Shown: positions 1-7,616 of the stretch, piece after piece
How positions within the stretch are numbered: position 1 is the stretch's first letter
How the letters are laid out: each line of letters begins with the position of its first letter
Origin: DTU015 sp964406505
Lineage (GTDB): Bacteria > Bacillota > Sulfobacillia > Fermentithermobacillales > Fermentithermobacillaceae
Direction of reading: 5' to 3'
DNA length: 64,000 nt
Assembly (NCBI GenBank): GCA_964406505.1
Contig: CAYORX010000004.1
Coordinates: 43,894 to 107,893 of the forward strand
Translations under genes and position numbers: made by a program
Notes under the pieces: generated by a model
Told to the model about the DNA's origin: nothing
The model's input: the letters and a program-made list of their open reading frames with translations, nothing else
The model's database searches: none

Positions 1-429
1 TCCTATACCACCATCATTTATTGCTGTACCGCCTACTCCGATAATTATACGTCGGGCACCTTGATTTACTGCCCAAACCATGAGTTCACCGACCCCGTAA
101 CTCGTGGCAGAAAACACATCGCGCTTGTGAGGCGATGTTAGCGCAAGTCCCGAACAATTCGCACTTTCTATCACCGCATCACCGTTGGAAAGTATCCCAA
201 CCTTTGCAGTTATCATCTCACCGTAAGGTCCTACCACTTCGATATTCTGAACTTTACCACCTTTGGCTGCTATCAAAACATCAATGGTACCATCGCCACC
301 GTCAGCAAGAGGTGTTTTCACAAGGTTGGCTTCTGGGAACCCTAGCTCAAATCCTTGTTTAACCAATGAGCATGCTTCAGATGCAGTCAGGCAGCCTTTA
401 AATGCGTTCATTGCAATTACCGCATCCAT
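1..429 (-). CDS. glxK: Glycerate kinase, N-terminal part (cut by window edge)
   Basis: Only the first 143 codons are present; the gene runs off the left edge. The enzyme phosphorylates D-glycerate with ATP to phosphoglycerate, feeding lower glycolysis. Seen in the sequence: an N-terminal MNAFKGCLTA segment, the phosphate-binding stretch PLADGGDGT (about residues 40-48) and GVGGTAINDGG (about 131-141), all typical of the GlxK/GarK family (about 370-380 residues in full). The ATG at 429 follows an AGGAGATC ribosome site. It lies 61 bases downstream of the M19 dipeptidase-like gene on the same strand, so the two are probably co-transcribed. Function rests on family motifs. Confidence 0.9.
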   Translation of the reverse strand, partial: MDAVIAMNAFKGCLTASEACSLVKQGFELGFPEANLVKTPLADGGDGTIDVLIAAKGGKVQNIEVVGPYGEMITAKVGILSNGDAVIESANCSGLALTSPHKRDVFSATSYGVGELMVWAVNQGARRIIIGVGGTAINDGGIG

Positions 430-490
430 TACTGCTGATCTCCTTTCGTAGTTTCACAAGCATTAAATGTATCGATATCACGCTTAACAC

Positions 491-1528
491 TTATCCAACT
501 ACCGCTCTTAAGATGCGCATCCAGTTTCGTCCTAAAATCCCTGCGATTTGTTCTCCTGAAATGCCTCTTTTTAGCAATTCAAAAGTAAGATAAGGCAGTT
601 TACCTATGTGCGACACCGGTTCTGGCCCGGCCTCCCCGAAACTATCAAAATCAGTGCCTAGCCCGACACAATCCTCACCGGCCAATTCCATGGCATGGAT
701 GATATGTTCCGCAACTGTCGCAATATCGGCCTTTTCATCGGTTCCTGTCAAGTATTCATGGTTAAATGAGATTCCTACAAGACCACCCGCTTCACCGATA
801 GCTTTTAGCTGAGCATCTGACAAATTTCTTGGGTGGGAAAGCAAACTGTAGCAATTCGAATGGCTGGCAACGAAAGGACTTTGCGCCAGATCTACCATGT
901 CCCAAAATCCCGCTTCAGATAAATGCGCGACATCTACAATCACACCAAGCCTAGAAGCCTCGTTAACAACTTTTATACCAAAAGGAGTAAGCCCGCCTCG
1001 AGAAACTGAAACAGCGGCACCGTCGGCAAGCAAGTTGCGATCATTCCAAGTCAAAGTAAGCATTCTCAATCCTAGTTTGTAATACATTCTAAATGTCTCG
1101 AGGCTTCCTTCTAGCATCGCCCCATCACCAAAACTGAGCATAACCCCCACTTCATCGGTATCGCGAACAGATTCAATATCGGAAATTTGCAACACACGCC
1201 TAATTCCGATTGCCTCGCTTAAATCGTTAAATACATCTATGTATTCTAAAGCCTGTTTAACTCCACGCATAGATGGCACCCTATCATAGGGAAACGCGCT
1301 AAGAAACACACAATCTACTTTGGATTGTCTTAACTTTGGCAAATCTGAATGCCCAAATGCAGATTCCTCTTGAAAGTTCCGAACCCCATTGAGAACATCC
1401 CAAAGCGATCCCTGATGTCCATCGATAATTAAAGATTCAGAATGTAATTCTTCTGCTCGTTCCATTCGAATTTCTTCCATAGTTGGATCATCTTTCGGTT
1501 TCTTTTTTAAAACAGAAGCTATATCCAT
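491..1528 (-). CDS. Renal dipeptidase (peptidase M19) family protein with altered metal ligands
   Basis: Family M19 proteins are binuclear-zinc TIM-barrel hydrolases of dipeptides and some lactams. The 345-residue length and the segments NDRNLLADG, VDVAHLSE, ASHSNCYSL, HPRNLSD and GLGTDFD place it in this family. The later ligands can be seen as His202 and His223, with Arg234 and Asp293. The first metal motif, normally His-x-Asp, reads H-Q-G (residues 38-40). The bridging-Glu position, normally E-G-G, reads G-D-G (134-136) in my by-eye alignment. The protein may therefore bind metal differently or not act as a classical dipeptidase. The ATG at 1528 follows AGGAGGGC. It is the first gene of a likely two-gene unit with glycerate kinase. 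Confidence 0.85.
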   Translation of the reverse strand: MDIASVLKKKPKDDPTMEEIRMERAEELHSESLIIDGHQGSLWDVLNGVRNFQEESAFGHSDLPKLRQSKVDCVFLSAFPYDRVPSMRGVKQALEYIDVFNDLSEAIGIRRVLQISDIESVRDTDEVGVMLSFGDGAMLEGSLETFRMYYKLGLRMLTLTWNDRNLLADGAAVSVSRGGLTPFGIKVVNEASRLGVIVDVAHLSEAGFWDMVDLAQSPFVASHSNCYSLLSHPRNLSDAQLKAIGEAGGLVGISFNHEYLTGTDEKADIATVAEHIIHAMELAGEDCVGLGTDFDSFGEAGPEPVSHIGKLPYLTFELLKRGISGEQIAGILGRNWMRILRAVVG

Positions 1529-1704
1529 AAATTAACGCCCTCCTATCGCAGCTGCCTTTAGCTTTCTTTAGTGTTCTAGTCTTATCTATAGTTTACCTTT
1601 TTTGCGAAATTTTGCAGTATACATCGTTCTTGATAAATCTCAGTTCCCCGTCTTACCGAATACGCATAATATGCAAAAACCGGCGTTGTTGGAGGGTTCA
1701 AAAA

Positions 1705-2055
1705 ATGCACAATTTAACTGGATTACTTATGCAAATGGAACAAATGGAACTAAAAATTGGCGCAAAGTTGTTAAGTTTGCAAGATCAGGTGATTTTCGGA
1801 TGTTCTGAAGATGGATTAATTAATGTCTCAGGTGATATTTGGTTTAACATCAAAGCTATTACTATTGACAGGAAAAAATTATCTGCAAAACTCTTTGATT
1901 TAGAAACTTTGGAAAAACTAATAGTTCAAGCAATCAATAAGACTAGAGATAATACACGGAATTTGCTGAGAACGGAAATAGGCAAAATCCTCAATGAAAA
2001 CATACCTTCTGAACTTGGTAAATTTTTTGGCGAAAACGAAACAAATTACGAATAA
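1705..2055 (+). CDS. YbaB/EbfC-type nucleoid-associated protein (divergent paralogue)
   Basis: A 116-residue protein whose pattern matches the YbaB/EbfC DNA-binding family: a start helix with MQMEQMELKIGAKLLSLQ, a strand with SEDGLINVSGDIWFNIKAI (VxGSxDGLVxVxxNG-like), then TLEKLIVQAINKTRDN and a short C-terminal tail. YbaB proteins are small dimers that coat DNA. The open frame extends upstream to 1612, but the ATG at 1705 is preceded by GGAGGG at proper distance and the family domain begins there. The usual YbaB gene sits between dnaX and recR; this copy instead stands alone, divergent from the M19 gene and 114 bases before a deacetylase, so it is probably a second, specialised copy. Moderately sure. 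Confidence 0.7.
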   Translation: MHNLTGLLMQMEQMELKIGAKLLSLQDQVIFGCSEDGLINVSGDIWFNIKAITIDRKKLSAKLFDLETLEKLIVQAINKTRDNTRNLLRTEIGKILNENIPSELGKFFGENETNYE

Positions 2056-2169
2056 AACAAAAGTTCCGAGTCTTCATGTAATATATCATTCTAACGCGAA
2101 CTACAATTCTATAAGACCCAAGATCGGGGTCCTTCCCTTAACTTTGACTTACAGGAGGGGAAACCTTTT

Positions 2170-2961
2170 ATGTTCCCTAAAAAAAAGGTCGCAATCATTT
2201 TATTAGCCGCATTGCTTTGCACAGCGGGTGCGCTGTACGGGTTACGCCAACCACCTGTTAAACCTGTGTTTGAGATGTATGACACGAGATTGGCTGTAGG
2301 TACTGAAATGCCCATTTTTTATGTTGAAACCGACAAAAAGGCGGTAGGGCTTACCTTCGACATCTCTTGGGGCGATAAAACGCCAGATAAAGTGTTAGAC
2401 GTTTTATCACAGCATGACCAAGAAGCAACATTTTTTATTTCGGGACCTTGGGCAAACCACTACAAAAGTATAGTCTCACGTATTGTCAATGACGGACACG
2501 AAATAGCTAGCCACGGGCAGGAACATATAAACTTAAGCCGAGAGAACAAGGAAACCATTATAAAGAACATTCAAACAAGTCATAATATATTGGTGAATCT
2601 TACTGATAGAACTCCAAAATATTTTAGACCCCCAAACGGCGACTACGATGATCTTGTAGTATTAACTGCTAGGGAAATGGGGTATGAAACCATAATATGG
2701 GCAGTGGACAGTCTCGACTGGAAAAACCCAGGCTCAACATATATCGTGGAAAGAGTGTCGAAACTCGTTTTCCCCGGCGCCGTATTGCTCTTCCATGCGT
2801 CTGACTCTGCAAAACAAACACATGAAGCGCTACCAATGGTGCTGGAAAACCTTAAGTCAGCAGGTTACGAAATTTTACCTTTGGATCAACTTATGTCCCT
2901 AGGCAAACCGGTGAGGGACGATCCTAGAGGTAGGCCTTTAAGCGAACTACCAGGAAATTAA
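2170..2961 (+). CDS. Polysaccharide deacetylase, PdaB/YlxY-like (spore-type CE4)
   Basis: A 263-residue exported or membrane-anchored CE4 (NodB homology) protein. The N-terminus KKKVAIILLAALLCTAGAL is a signal or anchor segment. The catalytic core shows LTFDISWGDK (Asp64), SHGQEH (His115 and His119, metal ligands), RPPNGDYD (Arg153 region) and LLFHA (His209). The FDxxWG form of motif 1, instead of FDDGP, is typical of PdaB/YlxY proteins of spore formers, which act on or near cortex peptidoglycan. Ribosome site AGGAGGGG precedes ATG 2170. It ends 38 bases from the convergent thiamine pyrophosphokinase gene. A role in sporulation is inferred from family, not shown. Confidence 0.85.
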   Translation: MFPKKKVAIILLAALLCTAGALYGLRQPPVKPVFEMYDTRLAVGTEMPIFYVETDKKAVGLTFDISWGDKTPDKVLDVLSQHDQEATFFISGPWANHYKSIVSRIVNDGHEIASHGQEHINLSRENKETIIKNIQTSHNILVNLTDRTPKYFRPPNGDYDDLVVLTAREMGYETIIWAVDSLDWKNPGSTYIVERVSKLVFPGAVLLFHASDSAKQTHEALPMVLENLKSAGYEILPLDQLMSLGKPVRDDPRGRPLSELPGN

Positions 2962-2999
2962 TTAGACGGTGCAGCCTTGGTTTATCTAACCGAAGAAGA

Positions 3000-3698
3000 T
3001 TATTTACGGTTAAGTACGATAAGGGCAAATCCTGATTTAAGCGACACATTTGCTTGAGTGTTAACCATTTGGTTAGATACTGAAAGAGTACTACCTCTAT
3101 AAAGAGAAGCATCGCTGAGAGGAAATTTAAGGTTAGATGTTGAAACGCCTTGAATCTTGGCGGTTATAGGTAAAATTGTAACCCAGTCACCTGGTTTACC
3201 GGTAAATGAACGTTTTTCGCCATGAGGTATTCCGAATATCACAGTCTTTTGTGAATAGATTATTAGATCCAACCCTTTTTCCGCAAAATGCTCGATTAAA
3301 AACACATTAGCTAACTCATGATCTAACCGTTCGCCACCCATACACCCAATAGCGATTACCGTTTCGATCCCACGACCCAAAATTAAGTCTACCGCGGCTT
3401 CGGTATCCGTTTGGTCTTTATCTTTAACAAGAGAAACCACAGGAACGTCCAGATTCTTAAAATGAATAATCGTATGGGGATTAGATGAATCAAAATCGCC
3501 TATAATCAGATCTGGTTTAATATCATGCTGCTTTAAAAAGTCGGCCCCCGAATCTGCCGCTACTATCATCGAAGCATGTTCCGCCAATTTCTTATCGTCT
3601 GCATCTATACTTCCACCCGCAACGACAAGGGCATATTCTGGGTTATGTCCTACACCTACGATAGATGCAACTGGCCTTTTTCGTAGTTTACATGTCAT
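3000..3698 (-). CDS. thiN: Thiamine pyrophosphokinase
   Basis: Transfers pyrophosphate from ATP to thiamine, giving the cofactor thiamine diphosphate. The 232-residue protein shows the family motifs DSGADFL (49-55), GDFDS (67-71), DQTDTE (95-100) and GGERLDHELAN (121-131), followed by a small beta-rich C-terminal thiamine-binding half. Length is close to the usual 210-220. The start ATG 3698 has a modest AGGA ribosome site. It is transcribed alone, separated from glutamate dehydrogenase by a hairpin at 3804-3835. No thiamine riboswitch is visible upstream. Confidence 0.9.
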   Translation of the reverse strand: MTCKLRKRPVASIVGVGHNPEYALVVAGGSIDADDKKLAEHASMIVAADSGADFLKQHDIKPDLIIGDFDSSNPHTIIHFKNLDVPVVSLVKDKDQTDTEAAVDLILGRGIETVIAIGCMGGERLDHELANVFLIEHFAEKGLDLIIYSQKTVIFGIPHGEKRSFTGKPGDWVTILPITAKIQGVSTSNLKFPLSDASLYRGSTLSVSNQMVNTQANVSLKSGFALIVLNRK

Positions 3699-3803
3699 AT
3701 GATTTTCCTAAAGGATACCCTCCGAAAATATGAACTTACAACTAAATCATCTCGCTGTAATTTTACATCTTTTGCCTAAATGTTGAAAGCTTCTTGCCAC
3801 AAC

Positions 3804-3835
3804 AAGAAAAGAGCCTTGCAAAAGGCCCTTTTCTT
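3804..3835 (-). terminator. Hairpin terminator
   Basis: Near-perfect stem: 3804-3817 (ending GAGCCTT) pairs with 3822-3835 (AAGGCCCTTTTC), one mismatch, four-base loop. On the minus strand it is followed by a T-rich TTCTTGTTG stretch. It would end transcripts coming from gdhA and the small frame before thiN. Confidence 0.65.
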
Positions 3836-3893
3836 CTCTGGTTGCGGTGCTGCTACGTTTGTTCTGCTTTTAGTACTGCCACTGCTTGTGCGT

Positions 3894-4049
3894 TTAAACT
3901 TTAAGTTTTGCTGTGGTTGTTACTTCGTTCACTAGTTCGATCATGACCATGTCTTTGGTGTACGATTTATGCTTGTCCCCAACTAAGTTAATTAATTCAT
4001 CATAGGCGCAAGCGCAGCATTCAATACGGTGCAGTTTGATTTTTAGCAT
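3894..4049 (-). CDS. Possible small Cys-containing protein (51 residues)
   Basis: An ATG-initiated frame of 51 codons lies 183 bases downstream of gdhA and just before a terminator hairpin. The product starts MLKIKLHRIECCACAYDEL and continues as a mixed, charged sequence without low complexity. The Cys-Cys-Ala-Cys cluster could bind metal. An in-frame stop lies about 12 codons upstream, so it is not the tail of a longer gene. There is no clear ribosome binding site, which is the main argument against it. I do not recognise a family. Confidence 0.3.
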   Translation of the reverse strand: MLKIKLHRIECCACAYDELINLVGDKHKSYTKDMVMIELVNEVTTTAKLKV

Positions 4050-4232
4050 ATATGTTCTATGATTTGTGCTATATCTGTTGTGTGTGCTCTACTTCGTTTA
4101 TGCCTCATCCATTGCAACTTACTTCAACCTCTATTATACACTATCGTCCCTTGATATTGCTACTGTTAGCATATATTTTGACGCCGCAACCTACCTGCCG
4201 GGTCTATGCTAGCGCAAAAACCCAGCAGAAAC

Positions 4233-5495
4233 TTATAAAAATATCCCTCTAATCTTCTGAACAGCGGCTAAACGTTCAAGAGCGACAATGTAAGCCGCCA
4301 TTCTTAGGGGGATTTTCTTTTCATCTGCTACTTCATAAACTTCGTTAAACGCTTTGACCATAATTCTTTCAAGCGTAGAATTCACTGTTTCAATATCCCA
4401 TGCTAAGTGCTGCAAGTTCTGTACCCATTCAAAGTATGAACAGGTGACTCCCCCTGCATTAGTTAAGATATCCGGACAGGTAACGATTCCTCTTTGTTCT
4501 AAAACTTGGTCCCCGCCGAATGTTGTAGGTCCATTGGCACCTTCAATAATTATTTTCGCCTGCGTTTCCTTAGCTACTTCTTCAGTGATTTGGTTTTCCA
4601 AAGCTGCCAGGACCAGGAAATCAACTTTCCCGGTGAGAATTCCGTGATTGTCTGTAACCTCTAGTCCTTCTTGCTGATATCCTTCGATCAGTTTCTTAGG
4701 ATGCCCGGCCACATAGTTTAATAAAGCCGGTATGTCTAACCCATCTTTACAATAAAGCCCGCCTGATACATCGCTCACCGCTATTACTTTGGATCCTGCT
4801 TCATAAAGATACTTAGCGGCATTGCTTCCGACATTACCAAATCCCTGAACCGCTACCGTAGATTTTGCAAGATCTACACCAAGTTTATTCGCAAGTTCTC
4901 TAGTAACGAGGAACACTCCTAAGCCTGTAGCTTCTTGGCGTCCGACAGAGCCGCCGGCTTCGACCGGTTTGCTGGTTACCACGCCAGGTGAATATACACC
5001 TTTTAAGGTGCTGTAAGTATCCATGATCCAGCCCATCATCTGTTGGGTGGTGTTTACATCTGTGGCGGGGATATCTTGTTCTGGTCCTATAAAATCTGCA
5101 ATTCTTGCTGTATAACTTCTGGTGATTTTCTCGATTTCTCTTTGAGACAATCCTGTGGGATCAACAGTAACTCCGCCTTTAGCCCCACCGTAAGGGATAT
5201 CTACAACTGCACATTTAAAGGTCATCCAAGCAGCTAAGGCTCTAACTTCGTCCATATCTACATCCGGATGAAATCGAATGCCGCCCTTGGCCGGTCCCCT
5301 AGCGGTGTTATGTTGAACTCTGTAACCGGTAAATATACGAATAGTGCCATCGTCCATATCCACGGGAAAATTTACAGTCAATTCTTTTTCAGTATGACGA
5401 AGCGTTATGTAGTCATTTTTGTCTAATCCTGCGATTTTGGCTGCAGCATCTAACTGTTCAAGCATATTGACAAATGGATTAGTCTTTTGAGGCAT
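4233..5495 (-). CDS. gdhA: Glutamate dehydrogenase (Glu/Leu/Phe/Val family)
   Basis: Interconverts glutamate and 2-oxoglutarate plus ammonia with NAD(P). The 420-residue hexameric-type enzyme shows the substrate Lys in GPAKGGIRF (about 70), the catalytic Lys in PYGGAKGGV (about 106), the ATDVNTT segment and the Rossmann motif VQGFGNVGS. The ATG at 5495 was chosen because AAGGGTGAT lies just upstream; a start eight codons earlier lacks such a site. It is preceded by a strong sigma-A-type promoter (5605-5633) and a leader of about 100 bases, so it is probably monocistronic, apart perhaps from the small frame downstream. In amino-acid-fermenting anaerobes this enzyme often runs toward deamination; coenzyme choice cannot be read here. 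Confidence 0.95.
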   Translation of the reverse strand: MPQKTNPFVNMLEQLDAAAKIAGLDKNDYITLRHTEKELTVNFPVDMDDGTIRIFTGYRVQHNTARGPAKGGIRFHPDVDMDEVRALAAWMTFKCAVVDIPYGGAKGGVTVDPTGLSQREIEKITRSYTARIADFIGPEQDIPATDVNTTQQMMGWIMDTYSTLKGVYSPGVVTSKPVEAGGSVGRQEATGLGVFLVTRELANKLGVDLAKSTVAVQGFGNVGSNAAKYLYEAGSKVIAVSDVSGGLYCKDGLDIPALLNYVAGHPKKLIEGYQQEGLEVTDNHGILTGKVDFLVLAALENQITEEVAKETQAKIIIEGANGPTTFGGDQVLEQRGIVTCPDILTNAGGVTCSYFEWVQNLQHLAWDIETVNSTLERIMVKAFNEVYEVADEKKIPLRMAAYIVALERLAAVQKIRGIFL

Positions 5496-5835
5496 ATAAT
5501 CACCCTTTTGCTTAATCAATAATCCTTAATCCTTTTGCACACAACTGAAACCATAGCAGTAAAAAACCCTTGTCCTACCTGTTACTAATAACCCACCAAA
5601 CTACACTATACATTTGAGTAGTCAAAGAATCAACCCTTATTTCTATTATTCGTAAATTGTAAGGCGAGCCGATGTTTTTGATAAAGATGAACAAAGTCTC
5701 AAAGTTTAATAGGTCGAATTATGCTAGTTCGTTCAACGTTTTAGTAAATTGCCACATTTATCTAACGGCTTATTGGGCATATTAAGAATACGTTTTAACG
5801 TTTTTTCGCATCCTTAATTAGAGGTGATATTAATA
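5496..5835. other. Divergent intergenic region, gdhA / CotF-like gene
   Basis: About 340 AT-rich bases. The gdhA promoter lies at 5605-5633 on the minus strand. The plus side should hold a sporulation promoter for the coat-type gene; a GCATATT element at 5777-5783 resembles a sporulation -35 box but I found no partner at proper spacing. Confidence 0.5.
5605..5633 (-). promoter_or_regulatory. Sigma-A-type promoter of gdhA
   Basis: On the minus strand a TTGATT -35 box (5628-5633) and a TATAGT -10 box (5605-5610) are separated by exactly 17 bases. This predicts a start near 5598 and an untranslated leader of about 100 bases. Confidence 0.6.
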
Positions 5836-6360
5836 ATGACTCATCAGCTGACCCAAAAAGAACAGTCATTGCTTCAAGATCAAATGAAGCACGAAGAAAT
5901 CTGCATTAGGAAGTATACAGAATATGCAAATCTCACTCAATCCCCAGAATTACGCAATTTGTTTTATGAACTCGCTCAAGAAGAACAAGAGCATGTGGAC
6001 ATTTTAAACAGATATCTTGGTGGCCAAAGTAGCGCACACCAGTCCAAGCAACATCACCACCGGCAGCATCAAAAGCACCAAGCCCAACAACAACACCCTC
6101 CAATGTTTGGGGTAGATTTCGAAACAGCTAGTTTAGATTCTAGCTATCACGGACAAACGGGAGCCGTCGATGATGCCGCTATTTGCCAAGATATGCTCAT
6201 GACAGAAAAATATCTATCTAACACCTACGATACTACAGTGTTTGAATCTGTAAATCCACAACTTAGGCAGGATCTTCAGAAAATCCAAAACGATGAGCAA
6301 AACCACGGTAAGAAAATTTTTGACTACATGCATAAACATGGCTACTACAACCCTCAATAA
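5836..6360 (+). CDS. CotF-like spore coat protein with ferritin-like helices and a His/Gln-rich linker
   Basis: A 174-residue protein with two helical halves typical of the CotF family: residues 1-62 with KHEEICIRKYTEYA and EEQEHVDIL, and 110-170 with CQDMLMTEKYLSNTYD and NDEQNHGKKIFDYM. Between them, residues about 67-89 are almost only His, Gln, Lys and Ser (HHHRQHQKHQ), unusual for the family and able to bind metals. The ATG at 5836 was chosen because GAGGTGAT sits eight bases before it; the GTG at 5824 is part of that site. A strong hairpin follows at 6402-6440. Predicted to be a spore-specific outer-layer protein, from family membership. Confidence 0.8.
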   Translation: MTHQLTQKEQSLLQDQMKHEEICIRKYTEYANLTQSPELRNLFYELAQEEQEHVDILNRYLGGQSSAHQSKQHHHRQHQKHQAQQQHPPMFGVDFETASLDSSYHGQTGAVDDAAICQDMLMTEKYLSNTYDTTVFESVNPQLRQDLQKIQNDEQNHGKKIFDYMHKHGYYNPQ

Positions 6361-6401
6361 TGCCAGCCAACCGTCGCAGCAGGTAACAGTTAAGTAGCAA
6401 A

Positions 6402-6440
6402 CAGCACCGAGAAGGTAGAAACCTAACCCTCTCGGTGCTG
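6402..6440. terminator. Bidirectional hairpin terminator
   Basis: Eleven-base perfect stem, CAGCACCGAGA (6402-6412) with TCTCGGTGCTG (6430-6440), between the convergent CotF-like and glutaredoxin genes. The minus strand continues TTTGC; the plus strand CACTATAATA. Confidence 0.65.
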
Positions 6441-6485
6441 CACTATAATACCAACCGCTTTTATAACTCGATAACCGAACGAATT

Positions 6486-6728
6486 TTACAGTTCCAAAAG
6501 CTGATCTATCTTGGGTTTATCAAAACCTATTATAACGTTTCCATCTATTGTTACTACCGGCACACCCATTTGGCCTGAGATCTTTACCATTTCCCGAGCT
6601 GCTTCAATATCAACTGAAACATCTTTTTCTTCGTACTCAACCCCAACACTTTTTAAGTACGATGTAGCTCTTGTACACCAAGGACAGCTTGGGGTTGAAT
6701 ATACCGTAACTTCGTGCTGAACAGCCAT
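6486..6728 (-). CDS. Glutaredoxin-like thiol-disulfide protein (NrdH/YruB type)
   Basis: An 80-residue thioredoxin-fold protein. The redox motif CPWC (residues 15-18) follows a short strand, MGVPVVTID is the cis-Pro loop, and NVIIGFDKPKIDQLLEL is the C-terminal helix typical of NrdH/YruB-type glutaredoxins. These reduce disulfides in ribonucleotide reductase or act with thioredoxin reductase rather than glutathione. AGGTG precedes ATG 6728. It stands alone between a bidirectional hairpin and the divergent antitoxin-like gene. The partner reductase is not in the window. Confidence 0.9.
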   Translation of the reverse strand: MAVQHEVTVYSTPSCPWCTRATSYLKSVGVEYEEKDVSVDIEAAREMVKISGQMGVPVVTIDGNVIIGFDKPKIDQLLEL

Positions 6729-6925
6729 GCAAACACCTCCGTAATATAATCGAACTTTTCACGATCTTATGGTCACCACAAAATTGATTTGTTCCACATA
6801 AAAGCTATCTCAGTATATATTGTCCAACTTCACGCATTATTTCAACACTTTGTACTCAATTTACACAACTGAACATCGGTATGCTATCAAACTAGAGTTG
6901 TGGGCATAATGAAGATAATTGCGAG

Positions 6926-7129
6926 GTGAGTGTCATACACAAAACTTCACTTTCTACCAAAGGTCAAATAGTTATTCCGGCAAAGATCAGAAAAAAACTC
7001 GAGCTTAAGCCAGGTACAAAATTTATCATCTACGATTTACAAGGTAAGCTGGTACTTGTACCTGAAATTAGCAACCCTATAAATTATGGACTTGGGTTTT
7101 TGACAAGGAAGTCAAATCTTGAAGAATAA
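6926..7129 (+). CDS. AbrB/SpoVT-type DNA-binding protein, likely antitoxin
   Basis: A 67-residue protein with the swapped-hairpin AbrB domain: TSLSTKGQIVIPAKIRKKL, then LKPGTKFIIYDLQGKLVLVPE. Such proteins dimerise on DNA and, when paired with a PIN protein as here, act as antitoxin and autorepressor. The start is uncertain: GTG 6926 opens the frame but overlaps the GAGGTGAG ribosome-site-like sequence. A six-codon frame, ATG 6909 to TGA 6929, overlaps this GTG as GTGA, which could allow translational coupling. The downstream PIN gene overlaps its end by 11 bases. Confidence 0.8.
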   Translation: MSVIHKTSLSTKGQIVIPAKIRKKLELKPGTKFIIYDLQGKLVLVPEISNPINYGLGFLTRKSNLEE

Positions 7130-7559
7130 TTCTAACCGTACATACCAGTCTTGCATCATAGATGCTTTGTGTTTGATTGCATATTTAAAAGGTGAGCCAC
7201 AGGGCAAGGTGATTCAAGAAATCATGGATCAAACGCAGAAATGTGGAGATGTTTTAAATATTACCGCCTTAGATATGCTACGGGTTTATCTACAGGGAAC
7301 GACCAATCACTTAGGAGAATTATCTGAGTTTCTAGCATTGTTAGATCAACTGCCTATAGAAGTATTATCTATAACCAAAAAAGATATTTTAGAAACCGCA
7401 AAATTTATGTTAGGCCATGAAAACCTCAACGTAAAAACAGCTATTTCGTGCTATTTTGCAAAAACTAACAGTGCTGCATTTATCACGGCCGATCCGTATA
7501 TGTTGGATCAAAAATTGCTTCCAGTTTCCCAAGTTGTATATATAAGCGAAAAAGGATAA
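7119..7559 (+). CDS. PIN-domain protein, likely VapC-type toxin partner (degenerate active site)
   Basis: A 146-residue single PIN domain. The first acidic residue is in CIIDALCLIAYLKGE and the last is in FITADPYM, as in VapC ribonucleases. At the middle positions the usual Glu appears replaced (ITALDMLRVY) and the usual Asp of 'lslaDA' reads LNVKTA, so two of four metal-binding acids seem absent by eye. It starts with TTG 7119 behind AGGAAG, inside the end of the AbrB-type gene, the usual arrangement of toxin-antitoxin pairs. It may be an inactivated toxin, or a divergent one in which my alignment is shifted. Confidence 0.75.
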   Translation: MKNNSNRTYQSCIIDALCLIAYLKGEPQGKVIQEIMDQTQKCGDVLNITALDMLRVYLQGTTNHLGELSEFLALLDQLPIEVLSITKKDILETAKFMLGHENLNVKTAISCYFAKTNSAAFITADPYMLDQKLLPVSQVVYISEKG

Positions 7560-7616
7560 TTTGAATATACCATAGAATGCTTTAAACGCTCGAATAATGT
7601 ACGGGAGAGGATAACA

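Larger units (their letters stand above)
3699..4232. other. Gene-poor interval between thiN and gdhA
   Basis: About 530 bases. It holds one good hairpin (3804-3835) and one small minus-strand reading frame (3894-4049); both are listed separately. No RNA gene or recognised protein was seen in the rest, including 4050-4232. Confidence 0.6.

Noticed and set aside
2985..3012. Hairpin between the deacetylase and thiN
   Set aside because: Only a five-base stem that includes the thiN stop; too weak to call a terminator.
5770..5835. Sporulation-sigma promoter for the CotF-like gene
   Set aside because: A -35-like GCATATT is present but the nearest -10-like CAT element is about 25 bases away, too far.
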